A stretch of DNA of 64,000 nt from Pseudoalteromonas distincta. Its GTDB lineage: Bacteria > Pseudomonadota > Gammaproteobacteria > Enterobacterales > Alteromonadaceae. Below are positions 48,001 through 57,147 of this stretch, in pieces. The stretch is from positions 124,001 to 188,000 of the forward strand of contig NZ_JWIG01000011.1 in assembly GCF_000814675.1 (NCBI RefSeq), read 5' to 3'. The notes under the pieces were generated by a model. That model did not search any database, was not told the DNA's origin, and worked only from the letters and a program-made list of their open reading frames with translations. Position 1 is the first letter of the stretch. Each line of letters begins with the position of its first letter. Position numbers and translations under genes: made by a program.

Positions 48001-49851
48001 CATCGAGAAGTCCATGATCCAGTTGATACGACCATCGCTAGTTTTAACTGAATATGGTGTTTCACCAACAACGCGAAGGCCAAAGTTTTCAAGCATTGGC
48101 ATAACATCAGATAAGTGAATCGGCTCATCTTTATGGAATAAGCTTAATCGTACAATATTGCTGTTTGCTTCTTCTTGAGGACGATAAAACAGCATTTCTA
48201 GTTTGTTTTCATCGCTAAGTAGTTCTAACTTTTCAATATCAACAACCGCAGCACTTGGAAGCACTTCATCTTTGTACGAGCGTGCAAACGCGTTACAGTA
48301 TTTACGATTTAAATCGTTACCACGAGCTTCACCCGCAGACTCTAAAAGAGCAGATTGAAGTTTATCTTCCCACGTACGTGCAGCTTCTACTAAATTGTTT
48401 TCGATGTCTTTCACGTTATATTCGATCTTGTTGTCGGTCACACGAACGGTGTAATGAGTACGCGCCAGTGTTGACTCAGAGAAATAAGTAGTAAATTCGA
48501 CTTTATCGTCAGAATTAAATGCATTAGCTAATATATCTTGCGTTTCACGACGAAGAGCCGTGTTATAACGCTCGCGAGGTACATAAACCATACAAGATAA
48601 AAAACGACCATACGCATCTTTACGTACAAACAAGCGACACATATCGCGCTCTTGTACTTGTAACACACCCATAGCAACTTCAAGTAGCTCACCTTCGCGC
48701 GCTTGAACTAGCTCATCACGTGGGTAGGTTTCTAAAATATTTAAAACAGCTTTGTAAGCGTGAGTACCTTTAGCAAAATCACACATTTCCATAATGCGAT
48801 TAATTTTACTTTTTAACACAGGTACATCAGTAGCACTGTTATTGTAAAAGCTTGATGAAAATAAACCGATAAAGCGGTCTTCACCAATTACATTGCCTTC
48901 ATCGTCAAAACGCTTAATGCCTACATAATCGATGTAAGCTGGACGATGAACACGAGAAACAGAGTTAGTTTTTGTTAAAATCAGTAGGTTGCTGCTACGA
49001 GCTTCTTGACGTGCAACTTCAGGTAATTCTGATAATAAGCGAGTGTGTTCTTCAGTCGAGTTTTTCATCAAGCCTAGGCTTGTATCCATTTTACCTTTTA
49101 GTTGGTAATCACCTTGAACTGGGCTTAACTCATATTCACGGTAACCCATTAGGGTAAAATTATCTTTAGCTAACCAATCTAAAAACTCAGTTGTTTCTGA
49201 AACTTCATCTTTACTTTTATTATGATGACGTTTAGGTAACTCTTTAGTCACTGCAATTAATTTTTTACGGATTGGTTGCCAATCATCAACAGCAACTGAT
49301 ACATCAACAAGCACAGACTCTAATTCTTTTTTGAAAGACTCAATCACAGAAGAATCTGTTTGACGGTCAATTTCAATAAAAAATACTGTTTTAGTAGATG
49401 AAGATTCTTGCTCTGCTTTTAAATTTGATAATCCAGAAATTTTAGCGTTTTCATCGCGCTTAATTTTTAATGGGCAGTGAAGTAATAAGTGAGAGGCGAT
49501 ATTTTCACGAGTCATGGCCATACGAACAGAATCAACTAAGAACGGCATATCTTTAGTGATAATTTCAACGATTGTATGTGATGACTGCCAGCCATCTTTT
49601 GCCACTTCTGGATTGAAAACGCGGATAACAGCGTCGTCAGTAGTATTTTTTTCTAGCGAGTTCCAAAGGCTTAATGCTGCGCCATATAGGTCACTATCGT
49701 TGCGGTTTGCCAAATCCTCTTTAGACATATTGCTGTACAAGGCTTTGGCGAATTTCTCAACGAGTAACACATTATCAGCGCGAACTTTTTTCTGGATCAG
49801 CTTACAGACATTATCTAGGATAACCGAGGCTTGGCCTTCATTTCGTGTCAT
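45010..49851 (-). CDS. gdhB: Large NAD-dependent glutamate dehydrogenase
   Basis: This enzyme deaminates glutamate to 2-oxoglutarate in catabolic direction. It has 1613 residues, the size of the L-180 class. The N-terminal third holds ACT-like regulatory modules. The catalytic core contains [28 protein letters not shown] (about 810 on; key GGLRWSDR), [10 protein letters not shown] with the catalytic lysine, the NAD site [13 protein letters not shown] and [13 protein letters not shown]. A long helical C-terminal region follows. It is monocistronic, with a terminator downstream and a 208-bp leader region shared with the envelope cluster upstream. Confidence 0.94.
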   Translation of the reverse strand: [1613 protein letters not shown]

Positions 49852-50018
49852 TGTATGTTCCTTAATCTATTACTGCTAAAAGCAGAATATTTGTACAGCG
49901 TATTATTAGCGTGGAGTCAGTTAAATTCTAACCCTTTTACAGCTAATAAACAGCCTTTTCGATGAAAACATTTTAAGCATTTCAGCTATTTGGTCATCTA
50001 TTCACAAAATATAGATAT

Positions 50019-50040
50019 AAATGGCCATTACTGGCCATTT
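50019..50040 (-). terminator. Weak terminator hairpin after the RND permease gene
   Basis: AAATGGCCA-GTAA-TGGCCATTT (minus strand) lies 20 bp after the permease stop codon. The following TTTATATCT is only modestly T-rich. It marks the likely end of the four-gene envelope operon. Confidence 0.5.
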
Positions 50041-50059
50041 AGGAGCAAAAGTATTCACA

Positions 50060-52381
50060 TTATTTTTTCTGGTCAGTCCAGAGGAGGCTGCCAATTGCGG
50101 GTAATAACAACACTGCACCTAACATATTCACTAAAAACATGAAGGTTAATAGTATACCCATATCAACTTGGAATTTAAGATCTGAGAATATCCAAGTGCT
50201 CACACCAATAGCTAATGTAATACCAGTAAATAGAACCGCGCTGCCACGCTCAACAAGCGCATTTCGATAAGCAACACTAAGCGGTACGTTTTGCTTAAGC
50301 TGCCCCATCATCGACGACAGTATATAAATACCGTAATCAACACCAATACCTACACCTAATGCAATTACAGGTAAAGTAGAAACAGTTAAGCCTATTTCCA
50401 GCTGTACCATAAGTGCTTGGGCAAGGGTTGATACAATATAAAGCGGTAATACCACGGCTATTGTTGCTTTTACGCTTCTAAAGCTCATTAAACATAAAAT
50501 AATAACGGCACCATAAACGTAAAGCATCATGGGTATTTGTGCTTCTGATACAGACTCATTAGTAGCTGCCATTACGCCCACAGGTCCTGACGCTAATTTA
50601 AATGCCAATTTATCAGTGCCCTCTTCTTGGGCAAATTGCTTAACACTCTTAATTACGGTATCGATAGTTTGTGCTTTATGATCATCTAAGAATATAATCA
50701 CTGGCATAACAGAACAATCACCGTTAAGTAAGCCTGTACTAGTTTCAACTCGAGACGTTGACTGTACTAAGCTCGCTGAATTTCTTGGCAAACTCTGCCA
50801 TTTTAAATTGCCTTCGTTGTAGCCCGCGTTAACCGATTGAGCTACAGAGCTCAAACTTACAGCAGACTGCACACCGGGCACATTCTCAACTTTGTATTGA
50901 AAACGGCTTATACGCTCCATCACATCATGCTCAGTACATGCTGCAGGATACGCCTCTACAATTACTTTTAAAATATCAGACGAGATAGTGTACTTATCCG
51001 ATATTAAAAACGTGTCTTGGTTATAACGGGCATCTTGATGCAGAGATGGCGCGCCTGCGTGTAAGTCACCTATGCGCATTTTATCAGCTTGCCAGTAGCC
51101 TAGAGCAAATAAAACAAGGGTAAAACCGATAATCATTTTAGCGATTTTAGGATCGGTTGCTTTTACTAAAATGTCTCTGATCTTATCAAGTATATTAGGC
51201 TTCTCAGCATCACCAGATTGAATATGTACACTGTTTTCAAAGTTCATGTACGACGCCCAAACTGGCAGCAAAATTAAATTTGTAAATATAATTACTGCCA
51301 CACCTAAACTCGCTGTAATAGCAAGTTCGCGGATAATACCAATATCAATAGTAAGTAATGTTAAAAAGCCTACGGTATCTGAAAGCAGTGCAATACCACC
51401 AGGTATTAATAAAGCCCTGAAACTTGACTGACAACAAATTCGCGTACTTTTTCCTTCACCTACTTTTTTACCAATCGCATTGATCATCTGCACACCATGG
51501 CTTACACCAATAGCAAACACTAAAAACGGCACCAATATAGACATAGGGTCTAGTCCAAACCCTAAACTTGAAAGCAGGCCTAATTGCCAAATAACAGCAA
51601 TAATAGAACACGCGATTGGCAAAATAGTTAGCTTTAAACTGCCACAAAATAGCCAAACCATAATAAAGGTAAAGGCGATAGCAATGGCAAAAAATACGAC
51701 CACCCCTTTTGCGCCTTCAGCTATATCACCAGCCATTTTTGCAAAGCCAATAATATGAATACTTACTTTGTCTGTACTTAAAGGCTCTCTTAAATCACTT
51801 TCTAGCTTTTGTGCAAAAGCTAATGTGTCTAATTTTTGTTGTGTTTGAGGATCTGTTTCTAAAAGTTGAGCCGTTACCATTGCACACGAGTAATCGCTGG
51901 CAATCATACGCCCTACAACTTTTGCTTTTTCAATGTTTTCCTTTACTACACCTAATCCACGCGTATCTGCTTTAAAGTTTGCAGGAATAATTGGACCACC
52001 GGCAAAGCCATCCTCTACTACTTCTACAAAGCGAGCACTAGGTGAAAATATAGAATTCACTAAAGGACGATTTACACCAGGAATAAAATAAAGCTGATCG
52101 TGAACCGCTTTTAATTGAGTAAAAAATTCTGGATTAAATATATCTCCGCTGTCGTCACATACTGAAATTAAAATACTGTTTGCACCACCAAACTGTTTTT
52201 CATGTTTAGTGTATACCTTCATGTAATCGTGATTTAACGGAATATTTTTATTAAACGATGCATCAAGTTGAATTTGAGTCGCTTTAAATACAAGTAAACA
52301 GGTTATAAGTGCAAAACTTATAAGCATAATTAAGCGATGTCTAAAAATCGCCTTTTCAATAAAATCGAGTAACTTATGCAT
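50060..52381 (-). CDS. RND/MMPL-family transporter permease
   Basis: This inner-membrane pump has 773 residues, with two repeats of one helix, a periplasmic domain and five further helices. The second half keeps the usual proton-relay Asp in GVGIGVDYGIYIL (Asp about 682). In the first half the same place reads AIGVSHGVQ (about 291-298), with Ser-His instead. This is about 250 residues shorter than AcrB, and resembles the MMPL/HpnN group of lipid and hydrophobic-molecule exporters. It overlaps the stop codon of the upstream YCF48 gene by one base (TAATG). The substrate is unknown. Genomic partners suggest a trans-envelope system. Confidence 0.82.
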   Translation of the reverse strand: MHKLLDFIEKAIFRHRLIMLISFALITCLLVFKATQIQLDASFNKNIPLNHDYMKVYTKHEKQFGGANSILISVCDDSGDIFNPEFFTQLKAVHDQLYFIPGVNRPLVNSIFSPSARFVEVVEDGFAGGPIIPANFKADTRGLGVVKENIEKAKVVGRMIASDYSCAMVTAQLLETDPQTQQKLDTLAFAQKLESDLREPLSTDKVSIHIIGFAKMAGDIAEGAKGVVVFFAIAIAFTFIMVWLFCGSLKLTILPIACSIIAVIWQLGLLSSLGFGLDPMSILVPFLVFAIGVSHGVQMINAIGKKVGEGKSTRICCQSSFRALLIPGGIALLSDTVGFLTLLTIDIGIIRELAITASLGVAVIIFTNLILLPVWASYMNFENSVHIQSGDAEKPNILDKIRDILVKATDPKIAKMIIGFTLVLFALGYWQADKMRIGDLHAGAPSLHQDARYNQDTFLISDKYTISSDILKVIVEAYPAACTEHDVMERISRFQYKVENVPGVQSAVSLSSVAQSVNAGYNEGNLKWQSLPRNSASLVQSTSRVETSTGLLNGDCSVMPVIIFLDDHKAQTIDTVIKSVKQFAQEEGTDKLAFKLASGPVGVMAATNESVSEAQIPMMLYVYGAVIILCLMSFRSVKATIAVVLPLYIVSTLAQALMVQLEIGLTVSTLPVIALGVGIGVDYGIYILSSMMGQLKQNVPLSVAYRNALVERGSAVLFTGITLAIGVSTWIFSDLKFQVDMGILLTFMFLVNMLGAVLLLPAIGSLLWTDQKK

Positions 52382-53376
52382 TAAGGGGTTAACTCCTTCA
52401 CTTTAATGCCATCTTCTGTAGCCATGATCAATCTGTTATCTAAAATTACACCATCAAGAATCGCTTTACCGTCAGCAAGCTGCTCATGGGTGAGTAACCC
52501 ATCTTGAAGATGAAAAATAACGCCACTATTAGCGAGCATGAGCCATTGTTTGTTATTATAATTAATGATGTTGTTAATCGTCGCTGTTTTAACATTTTCA
52601 AAATGCTGCCACTGCTTTTCGCCACTTTGCTTTGCAAAAACATTACCTCGAAGCCCTGCCACAATTTCTTGTGTGCTATCAGAGGCAACTGCAAAGAATG
52701 AACCGGGATAAACTTCTTCTATTCTTTGCCAAGTTTGACCATCGTCAACGCTTCTGGCCATTAAACCCATTTCACCAACGAGCATTAATCCATTGTCTGT
52801 TTTTTCTATGCGATTAAAGTGCGGTAAAATAGAAGCAGTTTCCGCTTCGTATCCTTGTGGGTCATTTTCTTTTAAATCGTTTAAGTAATCACGATCATCA
52901 CTAAAAAGTAGCGAATCTAAAAAGCGTTTTTGCCAATGTTGACCACCGTCTGTAGTTTGATAAAACATGCCATATGCGCCCACTGCAAAACCTTTTAAGT
53001 CATCTTCAAATAAAATATCTAAACATGGTTTGTCTAATTCAGGTAATGCTTGTTGTAGCTGCCAATTAACGCCACCGTCAATAGTATTTATGATTGTTGC
53101 ATCGTGGCCACACGCCCATCCATTATTTTCGTTACTAAAATCAACGGCAGTTAAGAGCACTTGAGTCGGAACTAGCTCAGCTTGTTGCCATGAATCACCC
53201 GATGTACTTTTAATAACAGTACCGTGTTTACCAACAGCAATTAAGCCATTACCCGTGTTAGTTATATCGGTGAGTAAGGTTTTAGCTGCATTTGTTGCAC
53301 TGATTGCATAGTTAGGGGCTTCTTGTGCAACACTCGCACCGCTTATTATCAGGCTGGCATATACCAAATACTTCAT
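52381..53376 (-). CDS. YCF48/BNR-repeat periplasmic protein
   Basis: This exported protein has 331 residues: a signal peptide (about 1-18, cut near ASVA-QEA) and then repeats of the Asp-box/YCF48 type that form a beta-propeller. Repeat examples are GKHGTVIKSTSGDSWQQ, GHDATIINTIDGGVNWQ, GAYGMFYQTTDGGQHWQ and GEMGLMARSVDDGQTWQ, about 45-60 residues apart. In plants and cyanobacteria YCF48 helps assemble photosystem II; here it can only be a structural or adaptor role. It is translated together with the permease. A hairpin lies between it and the DUF1329 gene. Confidence 0.82.
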   Translation of the reverse strand: MKYLVYASLIISGASVAQEAPNYAISATNAAKTLLTDITNTGNGLIAVGKHGTVIKSTSGDSWQQAELVPTQVLLTAVDFSNENNGWACGHDATIINTIDGGVNWQLQQALPELDKPCLDILFEDDLKGFAVGAYGMFYQTTDGGQHWQKRFLDSLLFSDDRDYLNDLKENDPQGYEAETASILPHFNRIEKTDNGLMLVGEMGLMARSVDDGQTWQRIEEVYPGSFFAVASDSTQEIVAGLRGNVFAKQSGEKQWQHFENVKTATINNIINYNNKQWLMLANSGVIFHLQDGLLTHEQLADGKAILDGVILDNRLIMATEDGIKVKELTP

Positions 53377-53466
53377 AAATTTTAATCGCCTTGTACGAGA
53401 GAGTTGTTTGTCTTTTTACTAGGGAGTGCGTTGCGCGCTGTAAGACAAACGCGATGAGAAAGGAAA

Positions 53467-53493
53467 AGGCACTTAACATATTGTTAAGTGCCT
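53467..53493 (-). terminator. Stem-loop between the DUF1329 and YCF48 genes
   Basis: AGGCACTTAACA and TGTTAAGTGCCT form a perfect 12-bp stem with a 3-nt loop, followed on the minus strand by TTTTCCTTT. It starts 10 bp after the DUF1329 stop codon and may cut expression of the two downstream genes relative to the first two. Confidence 0.65.
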
Positions 53494-53502
53494 AGTTTAA
53501 TA

Positions 53503-54867
53503 CTATCTACCAGCGCGACGTAAAGCGCTTGAAGTAAATTCGTTATCGTTAAACGACTGTGAAAAATCGTACATTTTTTCTTGGTTATCTAAACCAATTG
53601 CTAAATAACGACGAGAATTCAAATCATGATAAACCTCAAGCGTACTCCACTGTGTAGGAACTTCGTAATAGTTAAGGCCATAAGCCATGGCTACACGGTA
53701 AAGTTGGTCGCGGTTATCATAAATATCAGTTACCTGTACTTGCCAGCTATCTTCATCAATGTAAAACACACGTTTTTTATAGATATGGCGTGTATCATCT
53801 TTTAAGTTAGCTTCAACAACCCAAACACGATGTTTTTCGTAACGTGTATGTTCTGGGTTAATATGGCCAGGCATTAAAATATCATCGTACTCTAGCTTGT
53901 CGCTATGAAGTTTGTAGCTGTTGTAAGGTATATATAACTCTTGCTTACCTTTCAGCGTCCAGTTGTAACGATTTGGTGAGCCATTAAACATATCAAAATC
54001 ATCGGTAGTGCGCAGGCTATCTGCAGCTGTGCCTGGTGCATCATATGCAACATTAGGTGCACGACGAACACGACGTTGTCCCGAGTTATAAGTCCATGCT
54101 TGGCGCGGCGTTAATATTTGGTCCATTGTTTCATGAACTAATAATGCAGTACCCGCTAAACGTGCAGGCTCTGTAACGCTTTGTTTAAACTTAAACAAAA
54201 TGTTTGAGTCTTGTAGCTCTGCTGGTGTAGCGCTTGGGTCTGAGTATTTAACTAATAGCTGCTCATCAAAACCAACATAGTTGTAAGAACCAGATGCAGT
54301 CGGTGCAGCTTGACCACCAAAACGCTCAATAGACTGGCCACGGTAACGTAATAAGTGATTCCAAATTGCCTCTAAACCTGTTTTAGGGATAGGGAAAGGA
54401 ATACCAATCGCGGTATTTTTAATACCGTTACCGCCTTCGATTAATTCAGCAGTTGATGCAAACTTTTTAGTTGCGTCATAAACAAACTGAGGGTAAGAAG
54501 CTGAGCGGCGTGTTTCATACACTGGCATTTTAAATGTGTCTGGGTATGCTTCAAATAAAGCAATTTGACCCGGACTTAAATTGGCTTTGTACTTTTCAAT
54601 ATTACTTTTATCGATAGTGAAAAGTACTTTGTCAGTCGCAAATGGGTCAAGGTGATGCATACCAGCTTCATAACCTGCAGGCGCTGTTGTAATTCCGTTA
54701 TTCCACGCTGGAATAGAACCATCAGCATTCGCAGCTTTTTCTGCACCCATTGGTGTTAAGTTTTGACCTAATTGAGCAACTTCATCAGCGCTTAATTTAG
54801 CCAAAGCTGCGCTGCTTGCAAACAAACTACAAAATGCTGTAGCGATGAGGGTAGGTTTTTTAATCAT
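53503..54867 (-). CDS. DUF1329 family periplasmic protein
   Basis: This exported protein has 454 residues with a clear signal peptide (MIKKPTLIATAFCSLFASSAALA, about 1-23). The body contains the DUF1329 features GQNLTPMGAEKAANADGSIPAW, PYNSYKLHSDKLEYDDIL, HRVWVVEANLKDDTRHIYKKRVFYIDEDSWQ and the C-terminal YNRDQLYRVAMAYGLNYYEVP-like region. The family has been compared to LolA/LolB-like folds that carry lipids across the periplasm; I give this as recollection. It lies 13 bp after the DUF1302 gene and is regularly paired with it. A tight link with the downstream RND permease makes a lipid-carrier role attractive but unproven. Confidence 0.85.
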   Translation of the reverse strand: MIKKPTLIATAFCSLFASSAALAKLSADEVAQLGQNLTPMGAEKAANADGSIPAWNNGITTAPAGYEAGMHHLDPFATDKVLFTIDKSNIEKYKANLSPGQIALFEAYPDTFKMPVYETRRSASYPQFVYDATKKFASTAELIEGGNGIKNTAIGIPFPIPKTGLEAIWNHLLRYRGQSIERFGGQAAPTASGSYNYVGFDEQLLVKYSDPSATPAELQDSNILFKFKQSVTEPARLAGTALLVHETMDQILTPRQAWTYNSGQRRVRRAPNVAYDAPGTAADSLRTTDDFDMFNGSPNRYNWTLKGKQELYIPYNSYKLHSDKLEYDDILMPGHINPEHTRYEKHRVWVVEANLKDDTRHIYKKRVFYIDEDSWQVQVTDIYDNRDQLYRVAMAYGLNYYEVPTQWSTLEVYHDLNSRRYLAIGLDNQEKMYDFSQSFNDNEFTSSALRRAGR

Positions 54868-54880
54868 AGTAATGTTACCC

Positions 54881-56980
54881 CTAAATAGAATATTTTAAGT
54901 TAAAAGAAACGTAATCGCGGTCTGAGAATGTATTAACACCGCCACCGCCCCAAAACGAGTTATAGCTCACATCAAGTGACCACGCATTTTGGTAGTTAAA
55001 GTTCATCGTAGCACCTAAAGATTTACGATCTTCGATAAATAAGAACATAGGATCTGGTGTATTACCGTTTACGTCATGAGAAAATACAAAACGTGGTGAA
55101 AAGTTAATACCTTTGTAAAAGTTGAAGTAATCGCCTTTCGCAATTAGGCGGTAACCCCAAGACGATGCTGTAGCGAATGATTTTTCTTCAGCGCCATTTG
55201 ATAGACCAAGTTGCAATGTTGAATAATCAGTAGTACCTGGGCCTGTTATTGTGCCACTACGGCCAGTACCGGATACATTTAAACGCATTTCGTCATAGTC
55301 AGGCATATCGTGAATTTTAACTGCACCCACTTCACCAACTACAGCCCAACTATCAGCACCTAATGAAGGACCAAATAAATGTGTTGCTGTAAATTGAATT
55401 TGTGATGTATCGCGTTCAATGTAGCCTTTGGCAACTTCACCTGCACCAACTGAGCTTACCGCATCGCCTATACTCATTTGCGAAATACCCGCAAAATCAG
55501 GACGAATACCAGCAACCGCCAATTGTTCAGGCATAGCTGTGTAAAGTAACTCTACGTCATCAATTTGTAGCGGTTCATCTTGGCGAAAAGCAAATTCACC
55601 CGCGAAGGCTGTTTCGCCGATAGTCGTATTAAAACTTAAACCATATAACTTAATATCTTCAGGGTACTCATTTTCAGCTTTAGAAAAAGCAGTTAAATCA
55701 GCAACATTATCTGACGTAATTTCTGTTGTCATGATCATCGCTAAATCTTGGGCAATTGCAGCTTGTGAAAAGTTTGATACGCGACCAGATATAAGCGGAC
55801 GACGGCTATGGTAATTCACATGATAGAGTGCAATCTCAGTATCATTAAATTCAGGTAAAAATACACCTAAACGTAAACCATACTGGCCGCCATCTTCTGG
55901 CTCTGTTTTACCATTATCCCCTTTACCTTTTAAAGCAACTTTAGTTGGGTATGCAAGATACATTTGAGCTAATAAAGCACTTCCTTCTGCACTTGAAGGA
56001 TCAATACCTTGTGCTGCTGCGGCTAATGCAAAATCAGATGTTAAGTTATTCAAGCTATCTGTTAAAAAAGCAACATCAATATCAGGGTTAGACGTAAAAC
56101 CTAATTGAACATTCTGCTGATAACCATTTTCTGCTGCAAAGTCATTAGTCGAAAAATACGTACCAGCTGCTGGTAAACGCGTTTCTTGCCATTGGTATTG
56201 GTAGAAACCTTCAAGGGTAATGTTGTCAGTAATGCCAAGCGATGCCCAAAGCATGCCTACAGGTATGAATGCTTCTTTAAGCTCAGCACCTGGCGCTTTC
56301 AATCGGTCAATATCAACTGGGTTTACGTTAATACCATGAGATATAAGTGTACTCTCACCCCAGTTAACTACTTGTTGACCTAAACGGACAGATAAAGGGT
56401 TATTACCATCATTTAAATCAAAATCAGCCCACACAAACGCATCTAATAAACGAATATCTGCACAACTTTGCGCTTTAGTGTCTTTATCATCACACGGATC
56501 AACCCCCTGCCCTGATGTAGGATTTGAATATGCATGATTGCCATCCATCAACGCAAAGTCATAAAAATACATGAAGCGAGTGAACAAACCGTAGTTATCT
56601 TTATTTATTGAAAGGTCGTGTGTTCCCTTCAAAAGTTTTGAAAATGAGTCACCACTGTCAAAATTTAAATTACCAGCATCACCATTATTTGAATAAGAGC
56701 CAGGTTGAGCCCATACATCTTGAGATGAGTAAATAGTGTTGTTTAGCGCAGGGTTGTAACCTGTCCAATCAAATGCCGGATTGTTACTTTTACCAATTAG
56801 GCTAAAGTCTCTGTCTTCTACGCGAACACTTTGCCCATATGAAAAGGTTGAATCGAAGGTAATATCAAAACCTCCAGCTTCAAATGTTACAGCTTGTGTA
56901 CTTGCTGCAGATAAACCTAAGCTAGCGGCTGCTATACCTATAGCGATTCTATTTTTAACAAAAAGCGATCTTCTTATCAT
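54881..56980 (-). CDS. DUF1302 family outer-membrane protein
   Basis: This 699-residue protein has a signal peptide (KNRIAIGIAAASLGLSAASTQA; positions about 9-30) and a body of alternating polar/hydrophobic strands of a beta-barrel. Markers are QVVNWGESTLISHGINVNP (about 218 on), PVDIDRLKAPGAELKEAFIPVGMLW and the final strand YVSFNLKYSI. DUF1302 proteins are predicted outer-membrane channels of unknown substrate. The frame is open to 57019, but the ATG at 56980 behind AGGGGGG is chosen. It is the first gene of the cluster, behind the promoter at 57148-57176. Confidence 0.85.
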   Translation of the reverse strand: MIRRSLFVKNRIAIGIAAASLGLSAASTQAVTFEAGGFDITFDSTFSYGQSVRVEDRDFSLIGKSNNPAFDWTGYNPALNNTIYSSQDVWAQPGSYSNNGDAGNLNFDSGDSFSKLLKGTHDLSINKDNYGLFTRFMYFYDFALMDGNHAYSNPTSGQGVDPCDDKDTKAQSCADIRLLDAFVWADFDLNDGNNPLSVRLGQQVVNWGESTLISHGINVNPVDIDRLKAPGAELKEAFIPVGMLWASLGITDNITLEGFYQYQWQETRLPAAGTYFSTNDFAAENGYQQNVQLGFTSNPDIDVAFLTDSLNNLTSDFALAAAAQGIDPSSAEGSALLAQMYLAYPTKVALKGKGDNGKTEPEDGGQYGLRLGVFLPEFNDTEIALYHVNYHSRRPLISGRVSNFSQAAIAQDLAMIMTTEITSDNVADLTAFSKAENEYPEDIKLYGLSFNTTIGETAFAGEFAFRQDEPLQIDDVELLYTAMPEQLAVAGIRPDFAGISQMSIGDAVSSVGAGEVAKGYIERDTSQIQFTATHLFGPSLGADSWAVVGEVGAVKIHDMPDYDEMRLNVSGTGRSGTITGPGTTDYSTLQLGLSNGAEEKSFATASSWGYRLIAKGDYFNFYKGINFSPRFVFSHDVNGNTPDPMFLFIEDRKSLGATMNFNYQNAWSLDVSYNSFWGGGGVNTFSDRDYVSFNLKYSI

Positions 56981-57128
56981 TTTGGTTCCCCCCTGTCGCG
57001 GGTCATTTTGTGTGATCAAGTTATTGTTTTTAGTGTAATCATAACGATAGAAGCGAATCAGTGAAATTACAAATACTCGCTCTAATCTTCCGTATACTTT
57101 ATATTTTGGTTGACGCTTACGTATTGGT

Positions 57129-57145
57129 AAGACGTCGTACCAGAT
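57129..57145 (-). promoter_or_regulatory. FadR-like operator
   Basis: On the minus strand the sequence is ATCTGGTACGACGTCTT, which agrees with the FadR consensus ANCTGGTCNGACNWGTT except at two defined positions. It lies just downstream of the predicted -10, over the expected transcription start, where a repressor would act. Fatty-acid control of the envelope cluster is inferred from this match. Confidence 0.45.
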
Positions 57146-57147
57146 AA

